DNA from: an uncultured Muribaculaceae bacterium
GTDB taxonomy: Bacteria > Bacteroidota > Bacteroidia > Bacteroidales > Muribaculaceae
DNA: 62,050 nucleotides
NCBI GenBank assembly: GCA_910587915.1
Contig: CAJUOB010000014.1
Coordinates: 1 to 62,050, forward strand
Reading direction: 5' to 3'
Positions 9,526 to 18,464 of the stretch are shown here, in pieces. The translations under genes were made by a program, and so were the position numbers. Each line of letters starts with the position of its first letter. Within the stretch, counting starts at the first letter, position 1. The notes below the pieces were generated by a model that was given only the letters and a program-made list of their open reading frames with translations, searched no databases and was not told the DNA's origin.

Positions 9526-9543
9526 TAAAAACAATATCTGTAT

Positions 9544-9912
9544 ATGAAAGCAAAAATTCTATTGTCAGCATTGATTATGGCGGTGTCGTTGGCCGCCTTT
9601 ACGCCAGTGGAGGCATCTGCTTCAGATCCGCGCTATTCTCGGGTGCGCACGTATGTGAACGAGGGCGACCGGTATGCGCAGAAGGCTCGTTCATTCTCCG
9701 ATCAGGCGGAGCGTTACCGCCGTGATGCCGACCGCTATCACCGCGAAGCAGAATCGCATAGACGTCATCGAAAGATGGATAGAGCGCGTGAGTGCAAACG
9801 GCGTGCAGATATGGCTGCAGGAAAGGCTCATGAGGCCATGCGTCGCTGCCGTGATGCACAGCGACGGTCGGCAGAGGCTTACCGCCGTGCCGCCAGGACA
9901 ATCGAGGACTAA
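9544..9912 (+). CDS. Small exported basic coiled-coil protein
   Basis: A 122-residue protein of unknown function. A signal peptide ends near VEASA at residue ~26. The mature part is almost wholly helical and very rich in Arg, Asp, Glu, Ala and His (for example RYRRDADRYHREAE and RECKRRADMAAGKA). Its heptad-like spacing suggests a soluble coiled coil in the periplasm. Two Cys residues (in ARECKRR and MRRCRDA) could form a disulfide. It has no lipobox or T9SS tail. A terminator follows the stop. Resembles small Bacteroidetes helical exported proteins but no function can be assigned. Confidence 0.75.
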   Translation: MKAKILLSALIMAVSLAAFTPVEASASDPRYSRVRTYVNEGDRYAQKARSFSDQAERYRRDADRYHREAESHRRHRKMDRARECKRRADMAAGKAHEAMRRCRDAQRRSAEAYRRAARTIED

Positions 9913-9958
9913 AGTCTTTATCCGGCAGATCAATTATCTGTCGGTTATTTGAATAAAA

Positions 9959-9987
9959 AAGAGACTTGCCGTGGAGGCAAGTCTCTT
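9959..9987. terminator. Bidirectional terminator between the small protein gene and nifJ
   Basis: A perfect 12-bp inverted repeat (AAGAGACTTGCC and GGCAAGTCTCTT) with a 5-base loop. T-rich runs follow on both strands. It sits between convergent genes. Confidence 0.88.
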
Positions 9988-10013
9988 TCTATTGATTGAA
10001 AGCTACGGGCGGC

Positions 10014-13000
10014 TTAGAGCTGCTCGTTGCGTTTTTCGAGGGGTTCAATCAGAGGGTCGGTACCCCAGCTCTGCTGCGAGAGGCGTACATAGTTGTTGTA
10101 GCGCCACTGAGCGTTGTCTTTCGCGGCAGCGAAGAGTTCGGCTGCTTCTGCGGGGTACTGCTTCTGTACGGTAGCGTAGCGTACTTCGCCCATGAGGAAG
10201 TCGTTGAAGAGATTCCAGTCGGGAGCCTTGCTGTCGAGAGTGAAGGGGTTCTGACCCTTAGTCTCTGCATCGGGGTTGTAGCGCCAGAGGTGCCAGTAAC
10301 CGCAAGCGACAGCGCGTGCTTCTTCGGCCTGAGCGTGGCCCATGCCGGCCTTGATGCCGTGGCTGATACAGGGAGCGTAGGCTATGATGAGCGAGGGACC
10401 GTCGTATGCTTCAGCTTCGCGGATGGCCTTGAGGGTCTGAGCCTGGTCGGCACCCATGGCGATCTGAGCTACGTATACGTATCCGTAGGTTGTGGCGATG
10501 AGACCGAGGTCTTTCTTGCGGATGCGCTTGCCTGCGGAAGCGAATTTGGCGATTGCGCCGAGGGGAGTAGCCTTCGACGACTGGCCACCGGTGTTGGAGT
10601 ATACTTCGGTATCGACAACGAGTACGTTGACATTCTTACCAGAAGCAAGTACGTGGTCGAGACCGCCGAAGCCGATGTCGTATGCAGCACCGTCGCCGGC
10701 GATGATCCACTGCGAGCGAGCCACGATGAATCCCTTGAGTTCGAGGATGGCTTTGCAGGTGTCGCAACCGCAAGCTTCGCAGAGGGGCACGAGTTTTTCG
10801 TATACCTCGGCTGTTACACCGGCGCTGTGGGGCGATTCAAGCCATTTAGCGGCAAGAGCCTTGATTTCGTCGGAGCAGTTGGGGCATTCGGTGGCTTTCT
10901 TCATGAGGTCGCCGAGTTTCTCGCGGATTTTCTCGGTGCCGAGCTTCATGCCGAGGCCGAATTCTGCGAAGTCCTCGAAGAGTGAGTTAGCCCATGCGGG
11001 ACCGTGACCCTTGGCATTTGTGGTGTAGGGTGTCGAAGGAACGGAGCCGGAGTAGATAGACGAGCAACCGGTTGCGTTGGCAATCATTTCATGGTCGCCG
11101 AAGAGCTGGGAGATGAGCTTCACATAGGGAGTTTCGCCGCAGCCCGAGCAAGCGCCGGAGAATTCGAAGAGAGGAGTTGCGAACTGGCTGTTCTTCACGT
11201 TTGCGGTAACGTCGACGAGGTTCTGCTTCGATTCGACGTTCTTGACGCAGTATTCCCAGTCGTTTTGTACGGCGAGCTGGGTTTCGAGAGGCTTCATTTC
11301 GAGAGCCTTCACGCCCTTCTTGCCGGGGCAAACGTCGACGCAGTTGCCGCAACCGAGGCAGTCGAGGACGTCGACAGCCTGGATGAAGCGCATGCCCTTG
11401 AAGGAAGGACCGAGAGCGGGGATAGTGCCAGCTTCGCCGAAGGGAGCGGCAGCCGTTTCGGCTTCGGTGAGAACGAACGGACGGATTGAAGCGTGGGGGC
11501 ATACATATGCACACTTGTTGCACTGGATGCAGTTTTCTTCGAGCCATTCAGGAACGAAAGCAGCCACACCGCGTTTTTCGTAAGCAGCGGTGCCCTGCTG
11601 CCATGTGCCGTCGGGGATGTTCTTGAAGTCGGATACTTTAAGAAGGTCGCCGTTCTGAGCGTTGATCGGGCGCACGATTTCGTTGATGAATGCGGGATCG
11701 TTGTTGGGCGCCTTTGCGTCGTCGGCGAGTTCTGCCCAAGCGGGATCTACAGTGAGCTGGTGGTATTCGCCGCCACGGTCTACAGCCTGATTGTTCTTGT
11801 CGACAACATCCTGACCCTTCTTGCCGTAGCTCTTGACGATGAATTTCTTCATCTGCTCGATAGCGAGGTCTACGGGGATAACGCCGGTGATGCGGAAGAA
11901 TGCGCTCTGGAGGATGGTGTTGGTGCGGTTACCGAGGCCGATTTCCTGAGCGATGCGGGTGGCGTTGATGTAGTATACGGTGATGTTGTGCTGAGCGAAG
12001 TAGCGCTTCACATGGTTGGGAAGATTCTTGGCAAGTTCCTCGCCTTCCCAGATGGTATTGAGCAGGAATGTGCCGCCGTCGCGGAGACCGCGGGTGACGT
12101 CGTACATGTTGAGGTAAGCCTGCACGTGGCATGCCACGAAGTTGGGGGTGTTTACCAGATATGTGGAGCGGATGGGCTTGTCGCCGAAACGGAGGTGCGA
12201 GCATGTGAAGCCGCCCGACTTCTTGGAGTCGTATGCGAAGTATGCCTGGCAGTACTTGTCGGTGTTGTCGCCGATAATCTTCACGGAGTTCTTGTTGGCA
12301 CCAACGGTACCGTCGGCACCGAGGCCATAGAACTTAGCTTCGAAAGTGGAGGGATCGCCGAGAGCCATTTCGGGGAGCATGGGGAGCGATGTGAATGTCA
12401 CGTCGTCGACAATGCCGAGAGTGAAGTGGTCCTTGGGCATGGGGAGTGCGAGGTTCTCGAATACCGAGATGATCTGCGAAGGAGTGGTGTCCTTGGAAGC
12501 GAGACCGTAGCGGCCGCCAACGATGACGGGAGCGTTCTCAGCGCCGTAGAAGCATTCTTTAACGTCGAGGTAGAGGGGTTCGCCGTTAGCACCGGGTTCT
12601 TTGGTGCGGTCGAGGACTGCGATGCGCTTTGCTGTAGCAGGTACTGCAGCGAGGAAGTGCTTTGCAGAGAAAGGACGGTAGAGGTGTACCGATACGAGAC
12701 CTACCTTCTCGCCCTTGGCCATGAGGCTGTCGATGGCTTCCTGGGCGGCCTGGGTAACAGAACCCATGGCGATGATCACGCGCTCAGCATCGGGTGCGCC
12801 GTAGTAGTTGAACAGATGGTATTCGCGGCCGGTGATTTTGGAGATTTCAGCCATGTAGCCTTCCACGATTTCGGGCACGGCGTTGTAGTGCTCGTTGCAG
12901 GCTTCGCGGTGCTGGAAGAAAACGTCGCCGTTCTCTGCCATACCACGTGCTACGGGAGCCTGGGGAGTGAGAGCGCGGCTGCGGAAAGCTGCGAGGGCGT

Positions 13001-13598
13001 CGCGGTCGAGGAGGGGAGCGAGGTCGTCGGTATCGAGGGCCTCGATCTTCTGGATTTCGTGCGAAGTACGGAAGCCGTCGAAGAAGTTAACGAAGGGTAC
13101 GCTGCTCTTGAGAGTGGAGAGGTGGGCCACACCGGCGAGGTCCATAACTTCCTGAACGGAACCTTCAGCGAGCATGGCGAAGCCAGTCTGACGGACTGAC
13201 ATCACGTCCTGGTGGTCGCCGAAAATAGAGAGGGCGTGCGAAGCGATGGTACGCGCCGACACGTGGAATACTGTGGGCAGGAGTTCACCTGCAATCTTAT
13301 ACATGTTCGGGATCATCAACAGGAGACCCTGCGATGCGGTGTAGGTAGTGGTGAGAGCACCGGCCTGAAGAGAGCCGTGCACGGCACCAGCGGCACCGCC
13401 TTCCGACTGCATTTCCTGAACCAGCACTGTTTCTCCGAAGATGTTCTTGCGACCTGCTGCAGCCCATTCGTCCACATATTCTGCCATAGTCGACGAGGGG
13501 GTGATGGGGTAGATGGCTGCCACCTCGGAGAACATATAGCTCACATGGGCAGCTGCCTGATTGCCATCGCAAGTCAAGAATTTCTTTTCTTTACTCAT
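10014..13598 (-). CDS. nifJ: Pyruvate:ferredoxin (flavodoxin) oxidoreductase
   Basis: A 1194-residue single-chain PFOR, the full length for the family. It converts pyruvate and CoA to acetyl-CoA and CO2 with reduced ferredoxin, the central anaerobic step. All domains are fused: domain I with the YPITPSSTMAE pyruvate loop near residue 35, then domains II and III, the ferredoxin domain with two 4Fe-4S clusters (ENCIQCNKCAYVCP and LDCLGCGNCVDVCP, about residues 685-765), and the C-terminal TPP domain with FSGACSGCGETPY, ATGCSSIYSG and GDGAAYDIGFGG. The Cys pairs expected to bind the third cluster are present. It is monocistronic: a terminator lies downstream and a divergent gene upstream. The start ATG is about 112 bases downstream of a predicted promoter. 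Confidence 0.98.
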   Translation of the reverse strand: MSKEKKFLTCDGNQAAAHVSYMFSEVAAIYPITPSSTMAEYVDEWAAAGRKNIFGETVLVQEMQSEGGAAGAVHGSLQAGALTTTYTASQGLLLMIPNMYKIAGELLPTVFHVSARTIASHALSIFGDHQDVMSVRQTGFAMLAEGSVQEVMDLAGVAHLSTLKSSVPFVNFFDGFRTSHEIQKIEALDTDDLAPLLDRDALAAFRSRALTPQAPVARGMAENGDVFFQHREACNEHYNAVPEIVEGYMAEISKITGREYHLFNYYGAPDAERVIIAMGSVTQAAQEAIDSLMAKGEKVGLVSVHLYRPFSAKHFLAAVPATAKRIAVLDRTKEPGANGEPLYLDVKECFYGAENAPVIVGGRYGLASKDTTPSQIISVFENLALPMPKDHFTLGIVDDVTFTSLPMLPEMALGDPSTFEAKFYGLGADGTVGANKNSVKIIGDNTDKYCQAYFAYDSKKSGGFTCSHLRFGDKPIRSTYLVNTPNFVACHVQAYLNMYDVTRGLRDGGTFLLNTIWEGEELAKNLPNHVKRYFAQHNITVYYINATRIAQEIGLGNRTNTILQSAFFRITGVIPVDLAIEQMKKFIVKSYGKKGQDVVDKNNQAVDRGGEYHQLTVDPAWAELADDAKAPNNDPAFINEIVRPINAQNGDLLKVSDFKNIPDGTWQQGTAAYEKRGVAAFVPEWLEENCIQCNKCAYVCPHASIRPFVLTEAETAAAPFGEAGTIPALGPSFKGMRFIQAVDVLDCLGCGNCVDVCPGKKGVKALEMKPLETQLAVQNDWEYCVKNVESKQNLVDVTANVKNSQFATPLFEFSGACSGCGETPYVKLISQLFGDHEMIANATGCSSIYSGSVPSTPYTTNAKGHGPAWANSLFEDFAEFGLGMKLGTEKIREKLGDLMKKATECPNCSDEIKALAAKWLESPHSAGVTAEVYEKLVPLCEACGCDTCKAILELKGFIVARSQWIIAGDGAAYDIGFGGLDHVLASGKNVNVLVVDTEVYSNTGGQSSKATPLGAIAKFASAGKRIRKKDLGLIATTYGYVYVAQIAMGADQAQTLKAIREAEAYDGPSLIIAYAPCISHGIKAGMGHAQAEEARAVACGYWHLWRYNPDAETKGQNPFTLDSKAPDWNLFNDFLMGEVRYATVQKQYPAEAAELFAAAKDNAQWRYNNYVRLSQQSWGTDPLIEPLEKRNEQL

Positions 13599-13715
13599 AA
13601 GGCTTTATAATTATACGAAATTATTTGTTTCTTTCGGTTATTTCTATTGTTTATTACGTTTCAGATGAGAGTTGTACTCAATCGGTCCGCTATGGCGAAC
13701 TCACATTTTAAGGCG

Positions 13716-13723
13716 CAAAATTA
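13716..13723 (-). promoter_or_regulatory. -7 box of nifJ
   Basis: TAATTTTG on the minus strand matches TAnnTTTG. No clear -33 element was found. The 13599-13980 interval otherwise holds A/T-rich sequence with no gene. Confidence 0.45.
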
Positions 13724-13867
13724 GCGAAAAAAAGTGGGTTTTCCCTTTTTTTTCACCTAAAAAAATACGCTTCGGGAAAAATTAGGATTTTTTGAGGATA
13801 CGGATTTGGAGATGCCGGATTCCGGAAAAAGGAGTGGTGTGTGTGGCGGTTGTCGCAAAAAATATGT

Positions 13868-13875
13868 TAACTTTG
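13868..13875 (+). promoter_or_regulatory. -7 box of the CotH gene
   Basis: TAACTTTG matches TAnnTTTG. A TTG at 13850-13852 lies somewhat closer than usual. The leader to the ATG at 13981 would be about 100 bases. Confidence 0.5.
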
Positions 13876-13980
13876 TAGCGAACATAACTATATCACATTT
13901 TTCTTATCCACTTCCGATGCTGCAATGCGGCACTCGCGACGAGAGCCATGGGCATAGGAAGAAAAACCAACACTTTACGC

Positions 13981-15924
13981 ATGAAACGATTAACACTGGC
14001 CATTTGTGCGGCTGCAGCCGCAATGCTGATGTCGGCGCAATCGCAGAAACTGACCGGCACCCCCATGGGCTCTCCCGGCTGGAACTATGAGTTGGGGCGC
14101 GGTGTCGATGCCGCGGCCAATGCCTTCGATGGAGATTTGCAGACCTACTATGCCTCGGAGGCGCGCAGCTATACATGGGTGGGGCTCGACCTCGGCAGCC
14201 CTCACGTGATTACCCGAGTGGGATGGTCGCCGCGCAATGATCCCTACAATGGCGAGAAGCGGGTTGTGCTCGGCATGATTCAAGGAGCTAACCGCGCCGA
14301 CTGGCTCGATGCGATGCCTATCTATATGATAACCGAAAAGGGTGTGATAGGGCAGATGCACTATGGCGAAGTGGAGATGTCGAAGGGATTCCGCTATGTG
14401 CGCTATGTAGGGCCGACCGATGCCCGGTGTAATATCGGTGAACTCGAGTTCTACGGTATGGAGGATGCCGGCGACGATTCGCATCTGTTTAAATTCACGA
14501 ATCTGCCGATGGTGCTTATCAATACTGTCGATTCACAGGAACCGTACGACAAGGAGCATGAAATAACATCGAATGTAATAATAGTAGATGAAAACGGCAA
14601 GATAAACATCGATAAACCGGCCGGTGTGCGAGAGCGAGGCAACAACTCACGATCTCATCCTAAGAAGCCGTGGCGCATAAAGTTCGAAAAGAAACAGCAG
14701 CCTCTCGATGCTGTGGCCCAGGGAAAGAAATGGACATTGATCAATAGCTACGATGATAAGTCGCTGATGCGCAATGCGCTTGCTTTCGAGATTGCCAGGC
14801 GTATGGGTATGGAGTATGTGCCCTGGTGCCGTCTGGTGGAGGTGGTGCTCAACGGTGAGTATAAAGGTGTGTACCAGCTATGCGACCAGATCGATGTGCG
14901 GCCGGGTCGTGTGGACATTGATGAAATGACAACAGACGACATAGCCGGCGATGCCCTCACGGGAGGCTATCTGCTGGAAGTCGACGGGTATGCAAATCAG
15001 GAACCGGCCGGCGAGTGGTTCGAGACCGACCGTAGGCTACCCATAACCATCAAGTCGCCCGACGACGGTGGCACTCCCGAGCAGTATGCATATATCAAGA
15101 AGTATATCAACGATCTCCATAATTTGGTGTTCAGTGCGGATTTCGATAATCCGGCCAGCGGCTACCGCTCGATTCTCGACATCGATACTTTCGTGAAGCA
15201 TATACTCACCAATGAGCTATCAGGAAATGCCGATGAGTGCTGGAGTGTGTATTGGTATAAGAAACGGCTCGATCCGAAGATATATACCGGTCCGGTGTGG
15301 GACTTCGACCATGCTTTCGACAACTGTGCCCGCGTGTATCCGGTGTGTGAACGTGCAAAAAACGGATTTCTCTTCAATTGCGCCGGCATGGCGAATGCAG
15401 GGGGAGTGATGGATAGCTTTGTGTACAGAGTGATAGTGTACGATAAGAATACCGCAGCCGACATGAAGCGCCAGTGGTCGATGGCACATAATGACAGAGA
15501 TCTCACAGTTGCCGGACTTCAGAAGTTTATCGACGACAAGGCCGAACTTCTGTCGAGCGCACAGCGGCTGAATTTCATGCGATGGGATATCCTCAATAAG
15601 CGCGTTGGCGATAATCCTCGCGATGAGGTGTCGTTCGAGATAGCGATAGGCAACCTTAAGAGCTACATCGCCGAGCGCCTGAATCAGCTCGACCAGCAGG
15701 TGGGCTATGATCCCAACATCAGCGGTATTGCGTCTGTCGAGGGCGACGGACCTCTGCAGGTGGATGTTATCAATGGTTCCATCGGCGTAGAGGAATGTTC
15801 TTTTGAAGTCTACAATATTCAGGGTGTGAAGCTCTTCGATGGCCGCGGACGCACACAGGCTCTGCCCGCGGGGTTCTATGTGGTCAAGGCCGGAGCCAAG
15901 ACACGGAAAGTAGCTATACGGTAG
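13981..15924 (+). CDS. Secreted CotH-kinase family protein with discoidin-like domain and T9SS-like tail
   Basis: 647 residues from the ATG at 13981, which gives a standard signal peptide (MKRLTLAICAAAAAMLMSAQ). An in-frame codon 33 bases upstream would put a charged segment before it and is not used. Residues ~30-160 resemble an F5/8 type C (discoidin) carbohydrate-binding fold (AFDGDLQTYYAS, WVGLDLGSPHVI). Residues ~170-520 are CotH-like: RERGNNSR, GVYQLCDQIDVRPGRVDID and VWDFDHAFDN, which carries the family's DxD. CotH was described as a protein kinase in Bacillus spores. In Bacteroidetes it is common in surface proteins with unknown targets. The last ~65 residues are a T9SS type A-like tail ending RKVAIR. 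Confidence 0.88.
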   Translation: MKRLTLAICAAAAAMLMSAQSQKLTGTPMGSPGWNYELGRGVDAAANAFDGDLQTYYASEARSYTWVGLDLGSPHVITRVGWSPRNDPYNGEKRVVLGMIQGANRADWLDAMPIYMITEKGVIGQMHYGEVEMSKGFRYVRYVGPTDARCNIGELEFYGMEDAGDDSHLFKFTNLPMVLINTVDSQEPYDKEHEITSNVIIVDENGKINIDKPAGVRERGNNSRSHPKKPWRIKFEKKQQPLDAVAQGKKWTLINSYDDKSLMRNALAFEIARRMGMEYVPWCRLVEVVLNGEYKGVYQLCDQIDVRPGRVDIDEMTTDDIAGDALTGGYLLEVDGYANQEPAGEWFETDRRLPITIKSPDDGGTPEQYAYIKKYINDLHNLVFSADFDNPASGYRSILDIDTFVKHILTNELSGNADECWSVYWYKKRLDPKIYTGPVWDFDHAFDNCARVYPVCERAKNGFLFNCAGMANAGGVMDSFVYRVIVYDKNTAADMKRQWSMAHNDRDLTVAGLQKFIDDKAELLSSAQRLNFMRWDILNKRVGDNPRDEVSFEIAIGNLKSYIAERLNQLDQQVGYDPNISGIASVEGDGPLQVDVINGSIGVEECSFEVYNIQGVKLFDGRGRTQALPAGFYVVKAGAKTRKVAIR

Positions 15925-15972
15925 TTTTTCGTCCGGTTTTTCCGGTTAAAAAAGACTAAATACATTATTGTA

Positions 15973-16004
15973 TTTGCAATATTGGCGTAAAATCGTTATC
16001 TTTG
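15973..16004 (+). promoter_or_regulatory. Consensus promoter directly abutting the start codon at 16010
   Basis: TTTG 15973-15976 and TATCTTTG 15997-16004 are spaced 24 bases. The -7 box ends only 5 bases before the ATG, so the transcript should have almost no leader. Confidence 0.75.
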
Positions 16005-16009
16005 TATAT

Positions 16010-16294
16010 ATGAGAACGATTTACGCCATATTGCTATCTATTGTCATGGCCGCAGCCATGCCTTTTGCTGTGTCGGCCTCAGACCCGGGACAGAAGGTGG
16101 AGCTTACGGTGAAAAAGGGTACGGTGAAGGTGGCCAACGCTTCGGATGAGGCGGTGGAACTTAAGGTGTACGCTATCACCGGGGCGCTGGTGGCCAATGT
16201 GTCGGTTGCACCCGGCGATGAGGCTGTGGTGGAACTTGCATCGGGCTACTACATAGTGAAAGTGGCCGATATAGCGCGCCGTGTCGCCCTGTGA
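16010..16294 (+). CDS. Small exported protein made almost entirely of a T9SS-like tail domain
   Basis: 94 residues from ATG 16010. A signal peptide (MRTIYAILLSIVMAAAMPFA) is followed by ~70 residues that align by eye with the sorting tails of the larger neighbours: strands VELTVKKGTVKV and ELKVYAITGALV, then SGYYIVKVADIARRVAL. There is no cargo domain. An in-frame upstream ATG at 15968 would lie inside the promoter and is rejected. The gene precedes the pullulanase by 62 bases with no terminator between, so the two may share a transcript. It could be a decoy, a surface stub, a remnant of a degraded gene, or a small Ig-like protein in its own right. Confidence 0.7.
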   Translation: MRTIYAILLSIVMAAAMPFAVSASDPGQKVELTVKKGTVKVANASDEAVELKVYAITGALVANVSVAPGDEAVVELASGYYIVKVADIARRVAL

Positions 16295-16356
16295 CGGTGA
16301 TGTGCCGCAGCATTTTATAACTACAACATAAACTACATACATACTTACTTACACCC

Positions 16357-18381
16357 ATGAAAAGAACTTTTAAAGCCGGACTTGTGCTGTCGGCGGTTTT
16401 GGCCGGCACTGTCGCAACTCAGGCGCAGACTCAACCCCTTCCACGCTATATGGAAAGCGAATATGCATCCTGGCCTACCTACGGTGGGCAAGACCTCGAG
16501 CTGAAGGTCGATGCCTCGGGTACCCACTTCACGCTATGGTCGCCCAAGGCTGAGGCTGTGCAGGTGCTTATATACGATACAGACCGCAATACCGCCCCAG
16601 TCGACACTCTGCAGATGAAGCGAGGCCAGAACGGCACATGGGTGGCTTCGGTGCCACAGCAACTGTACGGTAAATTCTACACTTTCCGTGTGACTGTCGG
16701 TGGACAACAACTTGCCGAGACTCCCGGTGTATGGGCCAAGGCTGTGGGTACGAACGGTGAGCGTGCCGCAATAATAGATTTCGCCACAACCGACCCTCAG
16801 GGCTGGGACAGGGACCATGGTCCTGCAATCGAGAATATAACCGATGCGGTGATCTACGAGATGCATCACAGGGATTTCAGCATGCATCCGTCGTCGGGCA
16901 TCGTCAACAAGGGTAAGTTTCTGGCACTTACAGAGCCTCAGACACGGTCGGTGCTTGGCGATGCCACAGGTATCGATCACCTCAAGGAGCTGGGTGTGAC
17001 ACATGTACACATTCTTCCATCGTACGACTATAACTCGGTGGATGAGAGTAATCTTGCATCCAATCAGTACAATTGGGGATACGACCCGTACAACTATAAC
17101 GCACCGGAAGGTTCCTATTCGACCAATCCGGCCGACCCGTCGGTGAGAGTGCGCGAGATGAAGGAGATGGTGAAGGCTCTCCACGATGCCGGAATCGGCG
17201 TGGTGATGGATGTGGTGTACAATCATACTGCCAACAACGATGATTCCAATTTCTCGCTCACAGCTCCGGGCTATTATTATCGACACCGTGCCGACGGAAG
17301 CTACAGCGATGCGTCGGGTTGCGGCAATGAGACTGCATCCGAGCGTCAGCAGATGCGCGATTTCATAGTGAATTCGGTGAAATACTGGGCTAATGAATAT
17401 CATATCGACGGTTTCCGCTTCGATCTTATGGCGATACACGACATCGAGACCATGAACGAGGTCGCAGCCGAGCTTAAGAAAATCAATCCGTCGATTTTCG
17501 TGTATGGCGAGGGCTGGACCGCCGGCGACTCTCCACTTCCCGCCGAGAAGCGTGCGTTGAAGGAAAATGTCGATAAGATGACAGGAATAGCTGTGTTTTC
17601 CGATGATATACGCGATGCCGTGAAGGGCCACTACAGCAATGCCGCCGACCGCGGTTTCGCTACCGGCAAGCCGGGCAATGAGGAAACGGTGAAGATAGGC
17701 ATTGTGGCTTCTACAGCTCATCCCCAGGTAGACTATCGCAAAGGCAATAATTCTAAATTCGCATATGCCGGAGCTCCGACCGAGATTATCAACTATGTGT
17801 CGTGCCACGATGATCTCACACTTACCGATAAGCTTGCGGCATCGATGCCAGGCAGTACCGAAGCTCAGCGACAGCGTGCGGCCCGTCTTGCTCAGACTAT
17901 AGTGTTTACCTCGCAGGGTACACCGTTTATGTTTGCCGGCGAGGAAGTGTTCCGCGATAAGAAGGGCGTACATAATTCCTACAAGTCGCCCGATTCGGTC
18001 AATGCCATCGACTGGACCCTTAAGAACAAGAATGCCGAGCAGTTCGACTATTATCGCGAGCTGATAAAGCTGCGCAAGAGCCATCCGGCATTCCGTATGA
18101 CAACAGCCCGTGACATTGCCAAAAATATAGTTTTTGATAAGATAACGTCGCCCAATGTCGTTTCCTATTCGATCCGCAATAATGCCAATGGCGATGAATG
18201 GAAGGAAATCAAGCTTGTATTCAATGGCTCTGACGCTCCATTTGTAGCTAAAGTTCCACGGGGAGAATGGCTCGTGATAGCACGCGATGGCCGTATCAAG
18301 GCCGATGGTCTTGGCACATCCAAGGGTGGAACGATAGTTGTAGAGCCGACATCGGCGCTCATCCTTGCACGTCGCCAGTAA
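16357..18381 (+). CDS. pulA: Exported type I pullulanase (GH13_14)
   Basis: 674 residues. It hydrolyses alpha-1,6 branches in pullulan, starch or glycogen limit dextrins. A signal peptide (MKRTFKAGLVLSAVLAGTVA) without lipobox points to periplasm. Residues ~45-145 are a CBM48-like domain. The catalytic barrel carries the type I pullulanase signature YNWGYDP (about residue 236). Catalytic residues visible are Asp356 in GFRFDLM, Glu385 in YGEGWT and Asp485 in SCHDD. A short C-terminal beta domain follows. Downstream is a strong terminator; upstream the orphan-tail gene is close enough to share its promoter. Partners for glycogen turnover (GT3 and GT35) are 38 kb away. Confidence 0.93.
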   Translation: MKRTFKAGLVLSAVLAGTVATQAQTQPLPRYMESEYASWPTYGGQDLELKVDASGTHFTLWSPKAEAVQVLIYDTDRNTAPVDTLQMKRGQNGTWVASVPQQLYGKFYTFRVTVGGQQLAETPGVWAKAVGTNGERAAIIDFATTDPQGWDRDHGPAIENITDAVIYEMHHRDFSMHPSSGIVNKGKFLALTEPQTRSVLGDATGIDHLKELGVTHVHILPSYDYNSVDESNLASNQYNWGYDPYNYNAPEGSYSTNPADPSVRVREMKEMVKALHDAGIGVVMDVVYNHTANNDDSNFSLTAPGYYYRHRADGSYSDASGCGNETASERQQMRDFIVNSVKYWANEYHIDGFRFDLMAIHDIETMNEVAAELKKINPSIFVYGEGWTAGDSPLPAEKRALKENVDKMTGIAVFSDDIRDAVKGHYSNAADRGFATGKPGNEETVKIGIVASTAHPQVDYRKGNNSKFAYAGAPTEIINYVSCHDDLTLTDKLAASMPGSTEAQRQRAARLAQTIVFTSQGTPFMFAGEEVFRDKKGVHNSYKSPDSVNAIDWTLKNKNAEQFDYYRELIKLRKSHPAFRMTTARDIAKNIVFDKITSPNVVSYSIRNNANGDEWKEIKLVFNGSDAPFVAKVPRGEWLVIARDGRIKADGLGTSKGGTIVVEPTSALILARRQ

Positions 18382-18409
18382 GCAGGAGTGCTAAAACATA
18401 ATATAGAAA

Positions 18410-18439
18410 GAGCGGCACCGCATTTTCGCGGTGCCGCTC
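18410..18439. terminator. Bidirectional terminator between pulA and lrgB
   Basis: A 12-bp perfect stem (GAGCGGCACCGC and GCGGTGCCGCTC) with a 6-base loop. T5 follows on the plus strand and a T-rich run on the minus strand. Confidence 0.9.
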
Positions 18440-18464
18440 TTTTTGCTACTATGGGTCGTGGTGG

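Noticed and set aside
11493..13199. A 568-codon open frame antisense to nifJ
   Set aside because: It is inside a highly conserved enzyme gene and has no start signal or motif.
15968..16009. Upstream ATG for the tail-only gene
   Set aside because: It would place the start inside the promoter and add a charged segment before the signal peptide.
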